38,242 nucleotides of DNA, taken from positions 1-38,242 of the forward strand of contig JAJECY010000135.1 of assembly GCA_022821775.1 (NCBI GenBank). Direction: 5' to 3'. Within the stretch, counting starts at the first letter, position 1. Every line of letters starts with the position of its first letter. This document shows positions 1 to 8,074 of this stretch, in pieces. A program made the position numbers and the translations under genes. A model generated the notes under the pieces. It saw only the letters and a list, made by a program, of their open reading frames with translations. It made no database searches and was not told where the DNA came from. This stretch comes from Acidobacteriota bacterium (GTDB lineage: Bacteria > Acidobacteriota > Terriglobia > Versatilivoradales > Versatilivoraceae).

Positions 1-40
1 TTATTCCTCGCTGGAGGAGATGGAGCGTCAGCGCAACGTT

Positions 41-65
41 GCCGGCAGGCAGCCACCCTGCCGGC
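41..65. repeat. 9-bp perfect hairpin, possible terminator without U-tract
   Basis: The arms GCCGGCAGG (41-49) and CCTGCCGGC (57-65) pair perfectly around a 7-base loop. No T-run follows on either strand, so it is not a standard intrinsic terminator. It may mark the 3' end of a gene that lies left of the window. Confidence 0.5.
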
Positions 66-114
66 GTGAACGGCATTGGCCAGTCAGAATGAACGGAAGG
101 GCCCCGTTACCGTT

Positions 115-187
115 CGATCCCAGTGGCGGAGTCGGTCAAGGCTGTGCCGGGCTAATGTGCGGGCGGGACGCCCGCGTTCCCGGGTGC
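115..187 (+). repeat. REP-like palindromic repeat, copy 1
   Basis: The core is the stem GCGGGCG-GGA-CGCCCGC (159-175), followed by a CCCGGG tail. About 45 bases of the 5' flank (GTGGCGGAG, then CAAGGCTGTGCC) are shared with the copy at 35214-35285. A third copy lies inverted at 35066-35095. High GC, a short perfect stem and purely intergenic placement fit the REP (repetitive extragenic palindrome) type. Confidence 0.7.
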
Positions 188-249
188 GCATCCCTTTTGG
201 ACGCCGCGTTGGCCCCCCTCCGGCTCGAAGACGGGCTTCGCCCTCTCGC

Positions 250-326
250 CGACTCCCCCTCAAGGGGGGAGTGATACTTGAGTGCCTGAAAGACGCAACA
301 ATCACTCCCCCCTTGAGGGGGAGTCG
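250..326. repeat. perfect 26-bp inverted repeat with 25-base loop
   Basis: Bases 250-275 are the exact reverse complement of 301-326. Each arm is itself near-palindromic (ACTCCCCC, then TCAA, then GGGGGGAGT). The same 26 bases recur at 9468-9493, and a one-mismatch version lies near 36602-36627. It could fold as one long hairpin or as two short ones. No U-tract follows, so terminator function is doubtful. Confidence 0.85.
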
Positions 327-451
327 CAGAAGTCGAGCCGAATGGCGAAGGCTTGTGCGGTGGGGGGTTCGCACAAGGCGAGCCAACGGCGAGATCTTGT
401 GCGCCGTCGCGGGTACGCACCAGCCAAGTTTCAGGCGAAGACTTCTGCGGC
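301..451 (+). repeat. long dispersed repeat, copy 1 (inverted copy at 9342-9493)
   Basis: The reverse complement of 9342-9493 matches this stretch with only scattered differences over about 145 bases. Both copies start with the CTCCCCC palindrome and run through shared blocks such as GGCGAGATCTTGTGCGCCGT. Both have an open frame encoding related Arg/Lys-rich peptide text, but neither has a start region, a ribosome-binding site or a domain. I read it as a non-coding dispersed element. Confidence 0.8.
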
Positions 452-554
452 CGGGGGGGAGGAGACGCCGGGCCGTCACACTGCGGCGCCCCCTCCCCAA
501 GGACCGCCCGCCGCCTGTGCTACAATCGGCCCGTCCTGGGTTCCGGGGGGATTC

Positions 555-1547
555 GTGCCCAAGCCATTCTACCGACCGCGCCGCCTGCGGGGCAGCCGCC
601 TGCTGCGCGCCATGGTGCGTGAGACCCGGCTCTCCCCGCTCAACTTCATCTATCCCCTCTTCGTCTGTCCGGGCGAGGGTGTGAAGCATGAAATCCCCTC
701 CATGCCCGGGAACTACCACTATTCGGTCGACCGGCTGGTGGAGGAATGCCACCAGGTGCGGTCGCTGGGAATCCCGGCCGTTCTGCTTTTCGGGATTCCG
801 CCGTCGAAGGACGAAGTGGGCAGCGGGGCCTACGACGAAGAAGGCATCATCGCCTCGGCGGTGCGGGCCGTCAAGGCGGCCGAGCCCGGCCTGCTGGTGA
901 TCACCGACGTCTGTCTCTGCGAATACACCTCCCACGGCCACTGCGGCAGCCTGCGGGACGGGGATGTCGACAACGACGCCACCCTGGAGCTCCTGGCCGA
1001 GACCGCGCTGGTCTACGCCCGGGCCGGCGCCGACCTGATCGCGCCCTCGGACATGATGGACGGCCGCGTGGAGGCCATTAGGAACAGGCTCGACGATCAC
1101 GGATTCGAAAAGACCCCGATTCTGTCCTACGCCGCCAAATACGCCTCCGCGTTCTACGGGCCCTTCCGGGAGGCGGCCGGCTCGGCCCCTCAGTTCGGCG
1201 ACCGGCGTTCCTATCAGATGGACCCCGCCAACCAGCGGGAGGCCCTGCGCGAGGTGGCTCTGGACATCGAGGAAGGAGCCGACATCGTGATGGTCAAACC
1301 GGCCATGCCCTACCTGGACGTCATCTATCGGGTCCGGACCGAATTCAATCTGCCGGTGGCGGCCTACCAGGTCAGCGGCGAGTATTCCGCCCTGGTGGCC
1401 GCCCACGGAAACGGCTGGCTGGACGAAGCGCAGACCGTACTGGAGTCGCTCACCTGCATCCGCCGGGCCGGAGCCGACTGGATCATTACCTACTTCGCCA
1501 AGGCGGCCGTCAAGCTCCTCGAGCGGGAGGCCGCCGCCGGATCCTAG
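555..1547 (+). CDS. hemB: delta-aminolevulinic acid dehydratase (porphobilinogen synthase)
   Basis: Condenses two molecules of 5-aminolevulinate to porphobilinogen in cytoplasmic haem/tetrapyrrole synthesis. The 330-residue product has the usual length of the family. It carries the zinc-site cysteines C120, C122 and C130 ([14 protein letters not shown]), which mark the zinc-dependent subgroup. The two active-site lysines are K195 ([12 protein letters not shown]) and K248 ([10 protein letters not shown], the Schiff-base lysine). The chosen start is the GTG at 555, a few bases after a G-rich Shine-Dalgarno-like stretch and matching the family N-terminus. An ATG at 612 is the alternative. The frame is open further upstream, but that part is a dispersed repeat. 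The next gene of the same pathway, hemL, follows after 64 bases, so the two are probably co-transcribed. Confidence 0.96.
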   Translation: MPKPFYRPRRLRGSRLLRAMVRETRLSPLNFIYPLFVCPGEGVKHEIPSMPGNYHYSVDRLVEECHQVRSLGIPAVLLFGIPPSKDEVGSGAYDEEGIIASAVRAVKAAEPGLLVITDVCLCEYTSHGHCGSLRDGDVDNDATLELLAETALVYARAGADLIAPSDMMDGRVEAIRNRLDDHGFEKTPILSYAAKYASAFYGPFREAAGSAPQFGDRRSYQMDPANQREALREVALDIEEGADIVMVKPAMPYLDVIYRVRTEFNLPVAAYQVSGEYSALVAAHGNGWLDEAQTVLESLTCIRRAGADWIITYFAKAAVKLLEREAAAGS

Positions 1548-1611
1548 GCGGGAGAGCCGGTTCAACCGCTTTCGCCGGCCGGCCCCGCAAGGACCATTCC
1601 AGGGAGGAAAC

Positions 1612-2943
1612 TTGTACCGGAAGTCCCAACAACTCTACGAGAGAGCCCGGACGTTCATCCCGGGAGGAGTCAACTCGCCGGCCAGAGCCTTCCGGGCCGT
1701 GGGCGGCAATCCCCTGTTTATCGATCGCGGCAAGGGCCCGCGCATCTACGACGTGGACGGCAACGGCTACCTGGACTACGTGGGCTCCTGGGGGCCGCTC
1801 ATTCTGGGCCACTGCCACCCGGAGGTGATGGCGGCCCTGCGAGGGGTCCTGGAGACCGGCACCAGCTTTGGCGCCTCCACCGAACGGGAAGTGGAACTGG
1901 CCGAACTGATACACCAGGCCTTTCCGTCGGTGGAGAAGGTACGGCTCACCAGTTCCGGCACGGAAGCCGGCATGGCGGCCCTGCGGCTGGCCCGAGCCCA
2001 TACCGGCCGTTCCATGATCCTGAAGTTCGAGGGGTGCTACCACGGCCACGGCGACAGCCTGCTGGTAAAGGCGGGGTCCGGGGTAGCCACCCTGGGGCTG
2101 CCCGACAGCCCCGGCGTTCCCTCCGAACTGGCCCGGCTGACGCTGACCTGCCCCTTCAACCAACTGCCCGCCGTTGAAGAAGCCTTTTCCCGGCACAAGG
2201 ACAATATTGCCGCCGTGATCCTGGAACCGGTGGTCGGGAATATGGGTTGTGTCCCCCCGCGGCCGGGTTTCCTGGAAGGGCTGCGCGCCATCACCCGTCG
2301 GCACGGAGCGCTCCTGGTGTTCGACGAGGTGATGACCGGCTTCCGCATCGCCTACGGCGGCGCCCAGGAACGCTTCGGGGTCCAGCCGGATCTGACCCTT
2401 CTGGGCAAGGTGATCGGGGGAGGACTTCCGGTGGGAGCCTACGGCGGTCGAGACGAGATCATGAGCCGCCTGGCCCCGACCGGGCCCGTCTACCAGGCCG
2501 GCACACTCTCGGGGAACCCCCTGGCGGTGACCGCGGGCTTGACCACCTTGAAGATTCTCAGACGACCCGGGACCTACCAGGGGCTGGATCGACTGGCCGG
2601 CCAACTCCAGGGCGGCCTGACCCGGGCAGCCAACCAGGCCGGTGTCTCCGTCCGTGTCAACCATGTCGGCAGCATGTTCACGGTCTTCTTTACGCCGGGG
2701 AACGCCGGCAGCGAACCGGCTCAGCCCGACCGGGGCGCCGGCGCGCCGGTCACCGACTTCCCTTCCGCCAAGCGGTCGGATCCGGAACGCTTCTCGCGGT
2801 TCTTCTGGGACATGTTGCAAAGGGGAATCTATCTGCCCCCCAGCCAGTTCGAAGCCGCCTTTCTTTCCACGGCCCACACCCCCGCCGATATCGAAAAGAC
2901 TGTGTCTGCCGCCGCCGAGGTCTTTGCCGACTGGTCCACCTGA
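1612..2943 (+). CDS. hemL: glutamate-1-semialdehyde 2,1-aminomutase
   Basis: PLP-dependent aminomutase that converts glutamate-1-semialdehyde to 5-aminolevulinate, the substrate of the HemB encoded just upstream. It therefore implies the C5 route from glutamyl-tRNA. Family text is clear throughout: [13 protein letters not shown] at the N-terminus, [25 protein letters not shown], and [16 protein letters not shown] with the PLP lysine at K266. The 443 residues are slightly longer than usual because of a Gly/Ala/Pro-rich insertion around residues 363-385. The start is a TTG at 1612, supported by a strong Shine-Dalgarno (AGGGAGGAAA, 1601-1610). Gene order here is hemB then hemL. Confidence 0.96.
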   Translation: MYRKSQQLYERARTFIPGGVNSPARAFRAVGGNPLFIDRGKGPRIYDVDGNGYLDYVGSWGPLILGHCHPEVMAALRGVLETGTSFGASTEREVELAELIHQAFPSVEKVRLTSSGTEAGMAALRLARAHTGRSMILKFEGCYHGHGDSLLVKAGSGVATLGLPDSPGVPSELARLTLTCPFNQLPAVEEAFSRHKDNIAAVILEPVVGNMGCVPPRPGFLEGLRAITRRHGALLVFDEVMTGFRIAYGGAQERFGVQPDLTLLGKVIGGGLPVGAYGGRDEIMSRLAPTGPVYQAGTLSGNPLAVTAGLTTLKILRRPGTYQGLDRLAGQLQGGLTRAANQAGVSVRVNHVGSMFTVFFTPGNAGSEPAQPDRGAGAPVTDFPSAKRSDPERFSRFFWDMLQRGIYLPPSQFEAAFLSTAHTPADIEKTVSAAAEVFADWST

Positions 2944-3044
2944 GGTCTCCGGCCCGGCCGGTTTGTCCAAGGTGTCGCAGTGATTGAGGGCCCGGAGCCG
3001 ACCCGCCTCTTCCAGCCGGACCGTAAACGGAGAATCCTCCGCCC

Positions 3045-4505
3045 ATGGGCCTTCACCCTGTCGACTACGCCATCATCGCCGTCTACCTGGTGGGCGTGGC
3101 CTGGATCGGCACCCGCATCGGCGGCCGCCAGCAGTCTTCCCGAGACTATTTTCTGGGCGGCCGGGCCCTGCCCTGGTGGGCGGTGGGGCTCTCGGTGGTG
3201 GCCAGCGAGACAAGCACCCTGACCTTCATCAGCGTTCCCGGACTGGCTTACCAGGGAAACCTGCACTTCCTGCAACTGGCCCTGGGTTACTTTGCCGGAC
3301 GCTGCCTGGTGGCCCTCTTCTTCATCCCGGCCTACTATCGAGGAGAACTGGAAACGGCCTATGACTTCATTGGCAAGCGGTTCGGCCTCCCCCTGCGCCG
3401 GCTGACCTCCTCCGTCTTCATCCTCACCCGAGTGCTGGCCTCCGGGGTCCGCCTGTTCGCCTCGGCCATTCCCCTCCATCTCATCACCGGCCTGAGCTAT
3501 CCGGCAAGCATCCTCCTCATCGGAGTCTTCACCCTCATCTACACCTATATGGGAGGACTCAAGGCGGTCGTGGCCATGGACGTCGTGCAGACCTTCATCT
3601 ACCTGGCCGGGGCCGGCTTGGCCATGGCCCTCATCCTGGACCACCTGCCCCATGGGTGGCAGGATGTGGTCCGCTTCAGCACCGCCTCCGGCGCGGACAA
3701 GCTCTCGCTGCTGAACCCCTATGGGGGATCGGGTCTGACGGAGTGGCTGACCTCTCCCTACACCCTGACCGGAAGCCTGTTGGGAGGGGTCTTTCTGACC
3801 ATGGCTTCCCACGGCACCGATCAACTCCTGGTTCAACGCCTGCTGGCCTGCCGAACGGCCCGGGAGAGCCAACGGGCTCTGTTGCTGGACGCTGCCGTCA
3901 TCGTTCTCCAGTTCGCCTTCTTCCTGATGCTGGGGCTGTGCCTGTTTGCCTTCTACGGCGGCGCCGACCTCACCCAACTCGGATTGAAGAGTTCCGACCA
4001 GGTGTTCCCCAAGTTCATCGTCGAGCAGCTCCCCAGCGGGCTGGCCGGGCTGGTCATCGCCGGCGTGCTGGCCTCCGCCATGGGGACCCTCTCCTCGGCC
4101 ATCAGCTCCCTGGCCTCCTCCAGCTACCTGGACCTGTTTCGTCTTTCCAAGCGGGCCAGCGGCTTCAGCGCCCGGCAGGAGATGTTCTGGTCCCGAACCT
4201 TCACCCTGTTTTGGGGACTGGCGCTCATGGGGGGCGCCATGCTCTTCACCGACACCCGCAACCCGGTGGTGGAGCTGGGGTTGCGCATCGCCTCGGTGAC
4301 TTACGGCAGCCTGCTGGGAATCTTCTTCCTGGGGCTTCTGTCACGGCGGCCCAAGCCCGGCGACGCCCTCGCCGGTTTTCTGGCCGGAATCGTGGCCATG
4401 GCCCTCATCCTGACGCTGACCCGAGTCGACTACACCTGGCACACCTTGATAGGCTGCCTGGTGACGGTCGGAGTGGGCGGCGTCAAGGCCAGACTGGGAA
4501 GCTGA
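3045..4505 (+). CDS. sodium:solute symporter family transporter
   Basis: Inner-membrane secondary transporter of the SSS family (LeuT fold), coupling sodium influx to solute uptake. The 486 residues are hydrophobic, with about 13 predicted membrane helices. The first helix starts at residue 7 (DYAIIAVYLVGVAW). The loop SRDYFLGGRALPWWAVGLSV and the following ASETSTLTFISVPGLAY are typical of SSS transporters. The substrate (sugar, proline, pantothenate or another) cannot be told from the sequence. It starts 101 bases after hemL in the same direction. It may be read through from the haem genes, but a functional link is not implied. It ends 32 bases before the convergent toxin gene. Confidence 0.9.
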   Translation: MGLHPVDYAIIAVYLVGVAWIGTRIGGRQQSSRDYFLGGRALPWWAVGLSVVASETSTLTFISVPGLAYQGNLHFLQLALGYFAGRCLVALFFIPAYYRGELETAYDFIGKRFGLPLRRLTSSVFILTRVLASGVRLFASAIPLHLITGLSYPASILLIGVFTLIYTYMGGLKAVVAMDVVQTFIYLAGAGLAMALILDHLPHGWQDVVRFSTASGADKLSLLNPYGGSGLTEWLTSPYTLTGSLLGGVFLTMASHGTDQLLVQRLLACRTARESQRALLLDAAVIVLQFAFFLMLGLCLFAFYGGADLTQLGLKSSDQVFPKFIVEQLPSGLAGLVIAGVLASAMGTLSSAISSLASSSYLDLFRLSKRASGFSARQEMFWSRTFTLFWGLALMGGAMLFTDTRNPVVELGLRIASVTYGSLLGIFFLGLLSRRPKPGDALAGFLAGIVAMALILTLTRVDYTWHTLIGCLVTVGVGGVKARLGS

Positions 4506-4537
4506 GCGAATGAATGGGAGTAAGCCGCGAACCGCGC

Positions 4538-4969
4538 TCAAACCGGGAGGCGTTCGATGACGAGTCCCCGGAAACGGTCGAAGTCGCGATCTTCAGTCAG
4601 AAGCCGGGAGATGCCGTTCTCTCGGCAGAGCGCCACGATCTGAGCATCAAAGGCGACGTTGCCAATGGCGTTTGCCTCGCGCACCGCTTCCACCAGGAGT
4701 TCCGGATAGGCGGAACCGGGACAAAGCACGGTCACACTCGGTGAGGCAAGCAGCCTCGTCATCGCCTGGCACGATTCGTTGGCGGAGTAAGGAGGATTGA
4801 ACAGCTTGGGGTGGGTGATGACGCGAATGAATTCGCCAATGCAAAATACCGGGATACCCCAGCGGGCAGGGGACTCGGCGAGGGCGACGACCCGTGCGTG
4901 AGCGGCGAGATGCTTGGGCGACTCCTCGCGGTGTGCATGAACCAGAATGTTGGTGTCGACCGCGATCAA
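4538..4969 (-). CDS. vapC: PIN-domain ribonuclease toxin, VapC type
   Basis: Small PIN-domain protein of 143 residues, expected to be an RNase toxin held inactive by the antitoxin encoded just upstream. The acidic metal-binding residues of the fold are present: D5 (VDTNILVHAHR), E46 (IGEFIRV), D108 (AFDAQIVAL), and D127/D129 in LLTEDRDF near the C-terminus. Its start overlaps the antitoxin stop by four bases (ATGA, 4966-4969), which is typical of translationally coupled toxin-antitoxin operons. The RNA target cannot be inferred. Assignment to the VapC/PIN family is secure. Activity as a toxin is inferred from the context. Confidence 0.92.
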   Translation of the reverse strand: MIAVDTNILVHAHREESPKHLAAHARVVALAESPARWGIPVFCIGEFIRVITHPKLFNPPYSANESCQAMTRLLASPSVTVLCPGSAYPELLVEAVREANAIGNVAFDAQIVALCRENGISRLLTEDRDFDRFRGLVIERLPV

Positions 4970-5208
4970 TCGGGCGCCTCCATCCGATCGTAAAGGGCGT
5001 CCCTGTCGTCCAGATTGACCCCGGCGACCGCACGGCCTCGCTTGGTCAGCAACTCGGCCCGAAACCGGCGCGTCGAATCACGGGGCCCGGCTTGTAGGTA
5101 ATCTCGCAGGGCGCGTTCGATCAGTCGCGTCAGGGTCTCCCCTTGCTGAGCGGCACGGATCTTGGCGGTTCGGATCAGGTGGTCATCAAAGTTTAGAGTC
5201 GTGTTCAT
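4966..5208 (-). CDS. vapB: ribbon-helix-helix antitoxin, VapB type
   Basis: An 80-residue antitoxin with an N-terminal ribbon-helix-helix DNA-binding segment (MNTTLNFDDHLIRTAKIRAA, then a helix through ERALRDYLQ). Its C-terminal tail is charged and expected to wrap around the PIN toxin. It is the first gene of the pair and overlaps the toxin by four bases. No Shine-Dalgarno lies before its ATG. The promoter -10 box ends only 7 bases upstream, so the mRNA is probably leaderless. A perfect 11-bp inverted repeat overlaps that promoter and is the likely autoregulatory operator. Confidence 0.88.
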   Translation of the reverse strand: MNTTLNFDDHLIRTAKIRAAQQGETLTRLIERALRDYLQAGPRDSTRRFRAELLTKRGRAVAGVNLDDRDALYDRMEAPD

Positions 5209-5245
5209 ACAGAAATCTGTACCACTTTAGCCAGATTTCTGTCAA
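5209..5245 (-). promoter_or_regulatory. vapBC promoter and operator
   Basis: On the minus strand, the -35 box TTGACA (5240-5245) and the -10-like TACAGA (5216-5221) are 18 bases apart. The half-sites ACAGAAATCTG (5209-5219) and CAGATTTCTGT (5232-5242) form a perfect 11-bp inverted repeat with a 12-base gap. They cover the -10 region and touch the -35. This is the arrangement expected for repression by the VapB or VapBC complex. The predicted transcription start falls on or next to the ATG. Confidence 0.7.
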
Positions 5246-5326
5246 CTACTTTCCAATGAAAGAACGCAGGACATAAGCGTTCCGGGTTCAACTCTCCATT
5301 GACGACAGATTCTTGTCATTGAATCC

Positions 5327-5695
5327 ATGATCAGAAAACTCTATCTGGCGTTGGGGCTAATGGCTCTGTCGATTGGATTCGCGGGAATGTTTCTGCCCCT
5401 GGTTCCCACCACGCCGCTGGTCTTGCTGGCTGCCTGGTTCTTCTCCAGGAGCTCGCCTCGAATCCACCAATGGCTGCGATCCCACCGGCGCTTCGGACCC
5501 ATTCTGCGCGACTGGGAAAACGGGCAGGTGATCCGCCCGGGGGCCAAGGCCGCCTCGGTGGTCTTGATGTTCGGCCTGGTCGGATACAGCGTGTGGTTCG
5601 TGGTCGGCTCGCCCTACCTCCAGGCGCTGCTGATCCTTGTCAGCCTCGGCGTGGCCCTGTTCGTTCTCAGCCGTCCCTCGGCGCCCCCGGCTTGA
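5327..5695 (+). CDS. DUF454 (YbaN-family) small inner-membrane protein
   Basis: A 122-residue membrane protein of the DUF454/YbaN family, whose function is unknown. The family pattern is clear. Residues about 5-38 form a hydrophobic hairpin with FLPLVPTTPLVLLAAWFFSRSSPR. The amphipathic segment LRSHRRFGPILRDWENGQVI follows, and two more helices fill residues about 75-116. It starts at the ATG at 5327, divergent from the toxin-antitoxin pair, and tRNA-Val follows 97 bases downstream. No partner gene is evident. Confidence 0.88.
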   Translation: MIRKLYLALGLMALSIGFAGMFLPLVPTTPLVLLAAWFFSRSSPRIHQWLRSHRRFGPILRDWENGQVIRPGAKAASVVLMFGLVGYSVWFVVGSPYLQALLILVSLGVALFVLSRPSAPPA

Positions 5696-5792
5696 GGTCC
5701 CGGGCAGCCAGGGCGTTTCGGGAGCAATTTGAGCTTGTCAAGGTCGAAGGAGGCGTGCCAGAATCGCCGCCTAAGACTTCAACCCGGGCTCT

Positions 5793-5867
<75 letters not shown>

Positions 5868-6097
5868 TCCTTTATCTTTCAATACGCTTCAGTCGACAGC
5901 CTCCTGGCTTCCCATGCGCGCGCGGCAAGCTCCTCGCCGCCGCCGAAATCAGGGCGGTACGCCTACCGCTTGCGCCGAGCCCGGTCCTCACCTGCCGGAG
6001 CCCGCCCATGGCCGGGAATTGCGTTGACAGCCTTTCGCGCCGCCCGTTAACATCTCTGGCTTTCTACCGGTTGCCTGCCCTCGGGCGACCCTTGGCC

Positions 6098-6670
6098 ATG
6101 ACCTCCCAACTGCTCACCCCCGCCAACCAGATCACCATTCTGAGGATGGCCTTCATACCGGTTTTCGTCAACCTCCTGCTCTACAACCACCTCGGCTGGG
6201 CCTTCTTCGTCTTCCTGCTGGCCGGGGTCACCGATGGCCTGGACGGCCTGATGGCCCGGTGGCTGCAGCAGAAAACCGCCCTGGGAGCCCTGCTGGATCC
6301 CATCGCCGACAAGCTGCTGCTGACCACCGCCTTCGTCGTCCTTTCGATCAAGGACATGGATTTGCCCAACCTGATTCCCCTCTGGCTCACCATCTTGATC
6401 CTCAGCCGGGATGTGTTTCTGATCGTGAGCACTCTTATCATTCTGTTGATGACCGGTCATCGCAACTTTCCTCCCTCCGTTTACGGCAAGGCCGCCACCC
6501 TCATTCAGATCGTCACCCTGACGCTGGTGCTGCTGTTCAACTACCTGGGGACCGCTCCCCAGTGGCTGTGGATGCTATATCCGGTCACGGGAGCCATTAC
6601 GGTCTTCTCGGGACTGCACTACATTTATCGGGGAAAGAGAATGGTCTCCGAGGGACCGGCTCCGGCCTGA
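6098..6670 (+). CDS. CDP-alcohol phosphatidyltransferase, PgsA-like
   Basis: Integral membrane enzyme that transfers a phosphatidyl group from CDP-diacylglycerol to an alcohol acceptor. The N-terminal text (NQITILRMAFIPVFV) fits phosphatidylglycerophosphate synthases best. The family signature DG-x2-AR-x8-G-x3-D-x3-D is complete: D49, G50, A53, R54, G63, D67 and D71. The 190 residues hold about five or six membrane helices, as usual for the family. The ATG at 6098 was chosen because it precedes the canonical N-terminus. The frame is open further upstream but runs through the tRNA gene. The DUF512 gene follows after 32 bases in the same direction. Confidence 0.9.
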   Translation: MTSQLLTPANQITILRMAFIPVFVNLLLYNHLGWAFFVFLLAGVTDGLDGLMARWLQQKTALGALLDPIADKLLLTTAFVVLSIKDMDLPNLIPLWLTILILSRDVFLIVSTLIILLMTGHRNFPPSVYGKAATLIQIVTLTLVLLFNYLGTAPQWLWMLYPVTGAITVFSGLHYIYRGKRMVSEGPAPA

Positions 6671-6702
6671 GGCCCGCAGGAGACTTGTTTCACCCTTCCG
6701 CC

Positions 6703-8073
6703 ATGCCCGAAAACACGTCCATTACGGGAGTTGCCATCGATAGGGTGGAAGCCGGCTCCATCGCTCAGGAAGTGGGCATCGAACCCGGTGACCGCCTGTT
6801 GTCCATCGACCGGCGCGAAGTGGAAGATGCCCTGGACTACCGCTACTTGAGCTCACAGGTCGATCGGGAGCTGATTCTCACGGTGGCCAAGCAATCGGGA
6901 GAACTTTGGGATATCGAGATCGAAAAGGAAGAGGACGAAGACCTGGGTCTCGAGCTCGAGCCCATCCAGACCCGGATCTGCAAGAACAACTGCATCTTCT
7001 GCTTCGTGCACCAACTGCCGCGCGGCAAGCAGGTTCGCCGCACCCTGAGGGTCAAGGACGAGGACTTCCGGCTCTCATTCCTGTTCGGCCACTACCTGAC
7101 CCTGACCAACCTCTCCGAAAGGGACTATCAGCGGATTTTCGAACAGCGGCTCTCACCGCTCTATGTTTCCGTCCACGCCACCGAACCCGGACTCCGTCAA
7201 TACCTGCTACAGAACCGCAAGCCCGACGACCTGCTGGGAAACATGCGTCGCCTCATCGAGGGCGGTATCCGGCTGCACACCCAGATCGTGTTGATGCCGG
7301 GGATCAACGACGGAGCCCACCTGGAAAGAAGCATCCGGGATCTCCTGGCATTCCACCCCCAGGTCATGACCCTGTCGATCGTCCTGGTCGGCCTGACGGA
7401 CCACCGACGGGGACTGCCCCGATTGACGCCGGTTGACGCCGCCTATGCCCGCAAGACCATCTCCCACGTCTCCACCATCCAGGACCGCATTCGGGAATCC
7501 CACGGCACCCCGTTCTGTTTTCTGGGAGACGAGTTCTACATCATGGCCTCGCAGGCCATTCCGCCCCGTTCCCACTATGGGGATTTTCCGCTGGTCGAGA
7601 ACGGGGTGGGCATGGTTCGGACCTTCCTGGACGAATTCCACCGAGAGATGGAAAGCCAGTGGAAGCCTCCCACGGCGCCGATTCGCGGGACGGTCGCAAC
7701 CGGCAGGATCTTTCATCCGATCCTGCAGGACTGCATTGAACGCATGAACGCCGTTCTGGGAACCGACCTGCGCTGCGAACTGGTGGAAAACCGCTACTTC
7801 GGCGGCGGGATCACCGTGGCGGGACTGCTGACGGGCTCGGATATTTTCACCGGCCTGAGCGGCCGGGTCCATGGAGATTTCGTCGTTATCCCCTCCGAAT
7901 CCATGACGGGGGAAGGCGGCCTGTTTCTGGACGACTGGGTGCGGGCAGACCTGGAGGAACGACTGGGAGTGCCCGTGCGGGGCGGCGGCTTCCACCTGAA
8001 CGAATTCTTCGAGGCTGTCCTGCAGGGTGCGGGGGAAGGGATTGCGGCAAGTCCCGCCGGTTCCGGACCGTGA
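6703..8073 (+). CDS. DUF512 protein: PDZ domain plus radical-SAM-like FeS domain
   Basis: A 456-residue protein with an N-terminal PDZ-like domain (about residues 5-65, GSIAQEVGIEPGDRLLSIDRREV). A C-x3-C-x2-C motif at C93, C97 and C100 (RICKNNCIFCFVHQLP) would bind a 4Fe-4S cluster as in radical SAM enzymes. The C-terminal DUF512 domain follows, with text such as LGDEFYIMASQ, ENGVGMVR and SLTGSDI-like stretches. The family is conserved, but its reaction has not been established to my knowledge. Cytoplasmic location is likely because there is no signal peptide. The ATG at 6703 was chosen because the frame upstream overlaps the phosphatidyltransferase gene. A GGAG at 6679-6682 lies rather far away. 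Its stop codon is one base from the stop of the convergent protease gene. Confidence 0.92.
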   Translation: MPENTSITGVAIDRVEAGSIAQEVGIEPGDRLLSIDRREVEDALDYRYLSSQVDRELILTVAKQSGELWDIEIEKEEDEDLGLELEPIQTRICKNNCIFCFVHQLPRGKQVRRTLRVKDEDFRLSFLFGHYLTLTNLSERDYQRIFEQRLSPLYVSVHATEPGLRQYLLQNRKPDDLLGNMRRLIEGGIRLHTQIVLMPGINDGAHLERSIRDLLAFHPQVMTLSIVLVGLTDHRRGLPRLTPVDAAYARKTISHVSTIQDRIRESHGTPFCFLGDEFYIMASQAIPPRSHYGDFPLVENGVGMVRTFLDEFHREMESQWKPPTAPIRGTVATGRIFHPILQDCIERMNAVLGTDLRCELVENRYFGGGITVAGLLTGSDIFTGLSGRVHGDFVVIPSESMTGEGGLFLDDWVRADLEERLGVPVRGGGFHLNEFFEAVLQGAGEGIAASPAGSGP

Positions 8074-8074
8074 A

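Larger units (their letters stand above)
1..554. other. repeat-rich leader upstream of hemB
   Basis: No gene could be assigned with confidence in this stretch. It may hold the last codons of a gene entering from the left, but none of the three frames gives a recognisable C-terminus. It contains a perfect 9-bp hairpin (41-65), one copy of a GC-rich palindromic repeat (115-187), a perfect 26-bp inverted repeat (250-326) and the first copy of a roughly 150-bp dispersed repeat (301-451). The hemB reading frame stays open through the repeat, back to 282. That extension is repeat sequence and not part of the enzyme. Confidence 0.7.

Noticed and set aside
250-326. Intrinsic terminator
   Set aside because: The hairpin is strong but no T-run follows on either strand.
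282-554. hemB start far upstream, giving a 421-residue protein
   Set aside because: The extra 91 residues are encoded by a dispersed repeat also found at 9342-9493 and match nothing in HemB.
84-3977. Long open frames on the minus strand opposite hemB, hemL and the symporter
   Set aside because: They mirror the GC-rich codon pattern of the plus-strand genes, lack any family similarity and are shadows.
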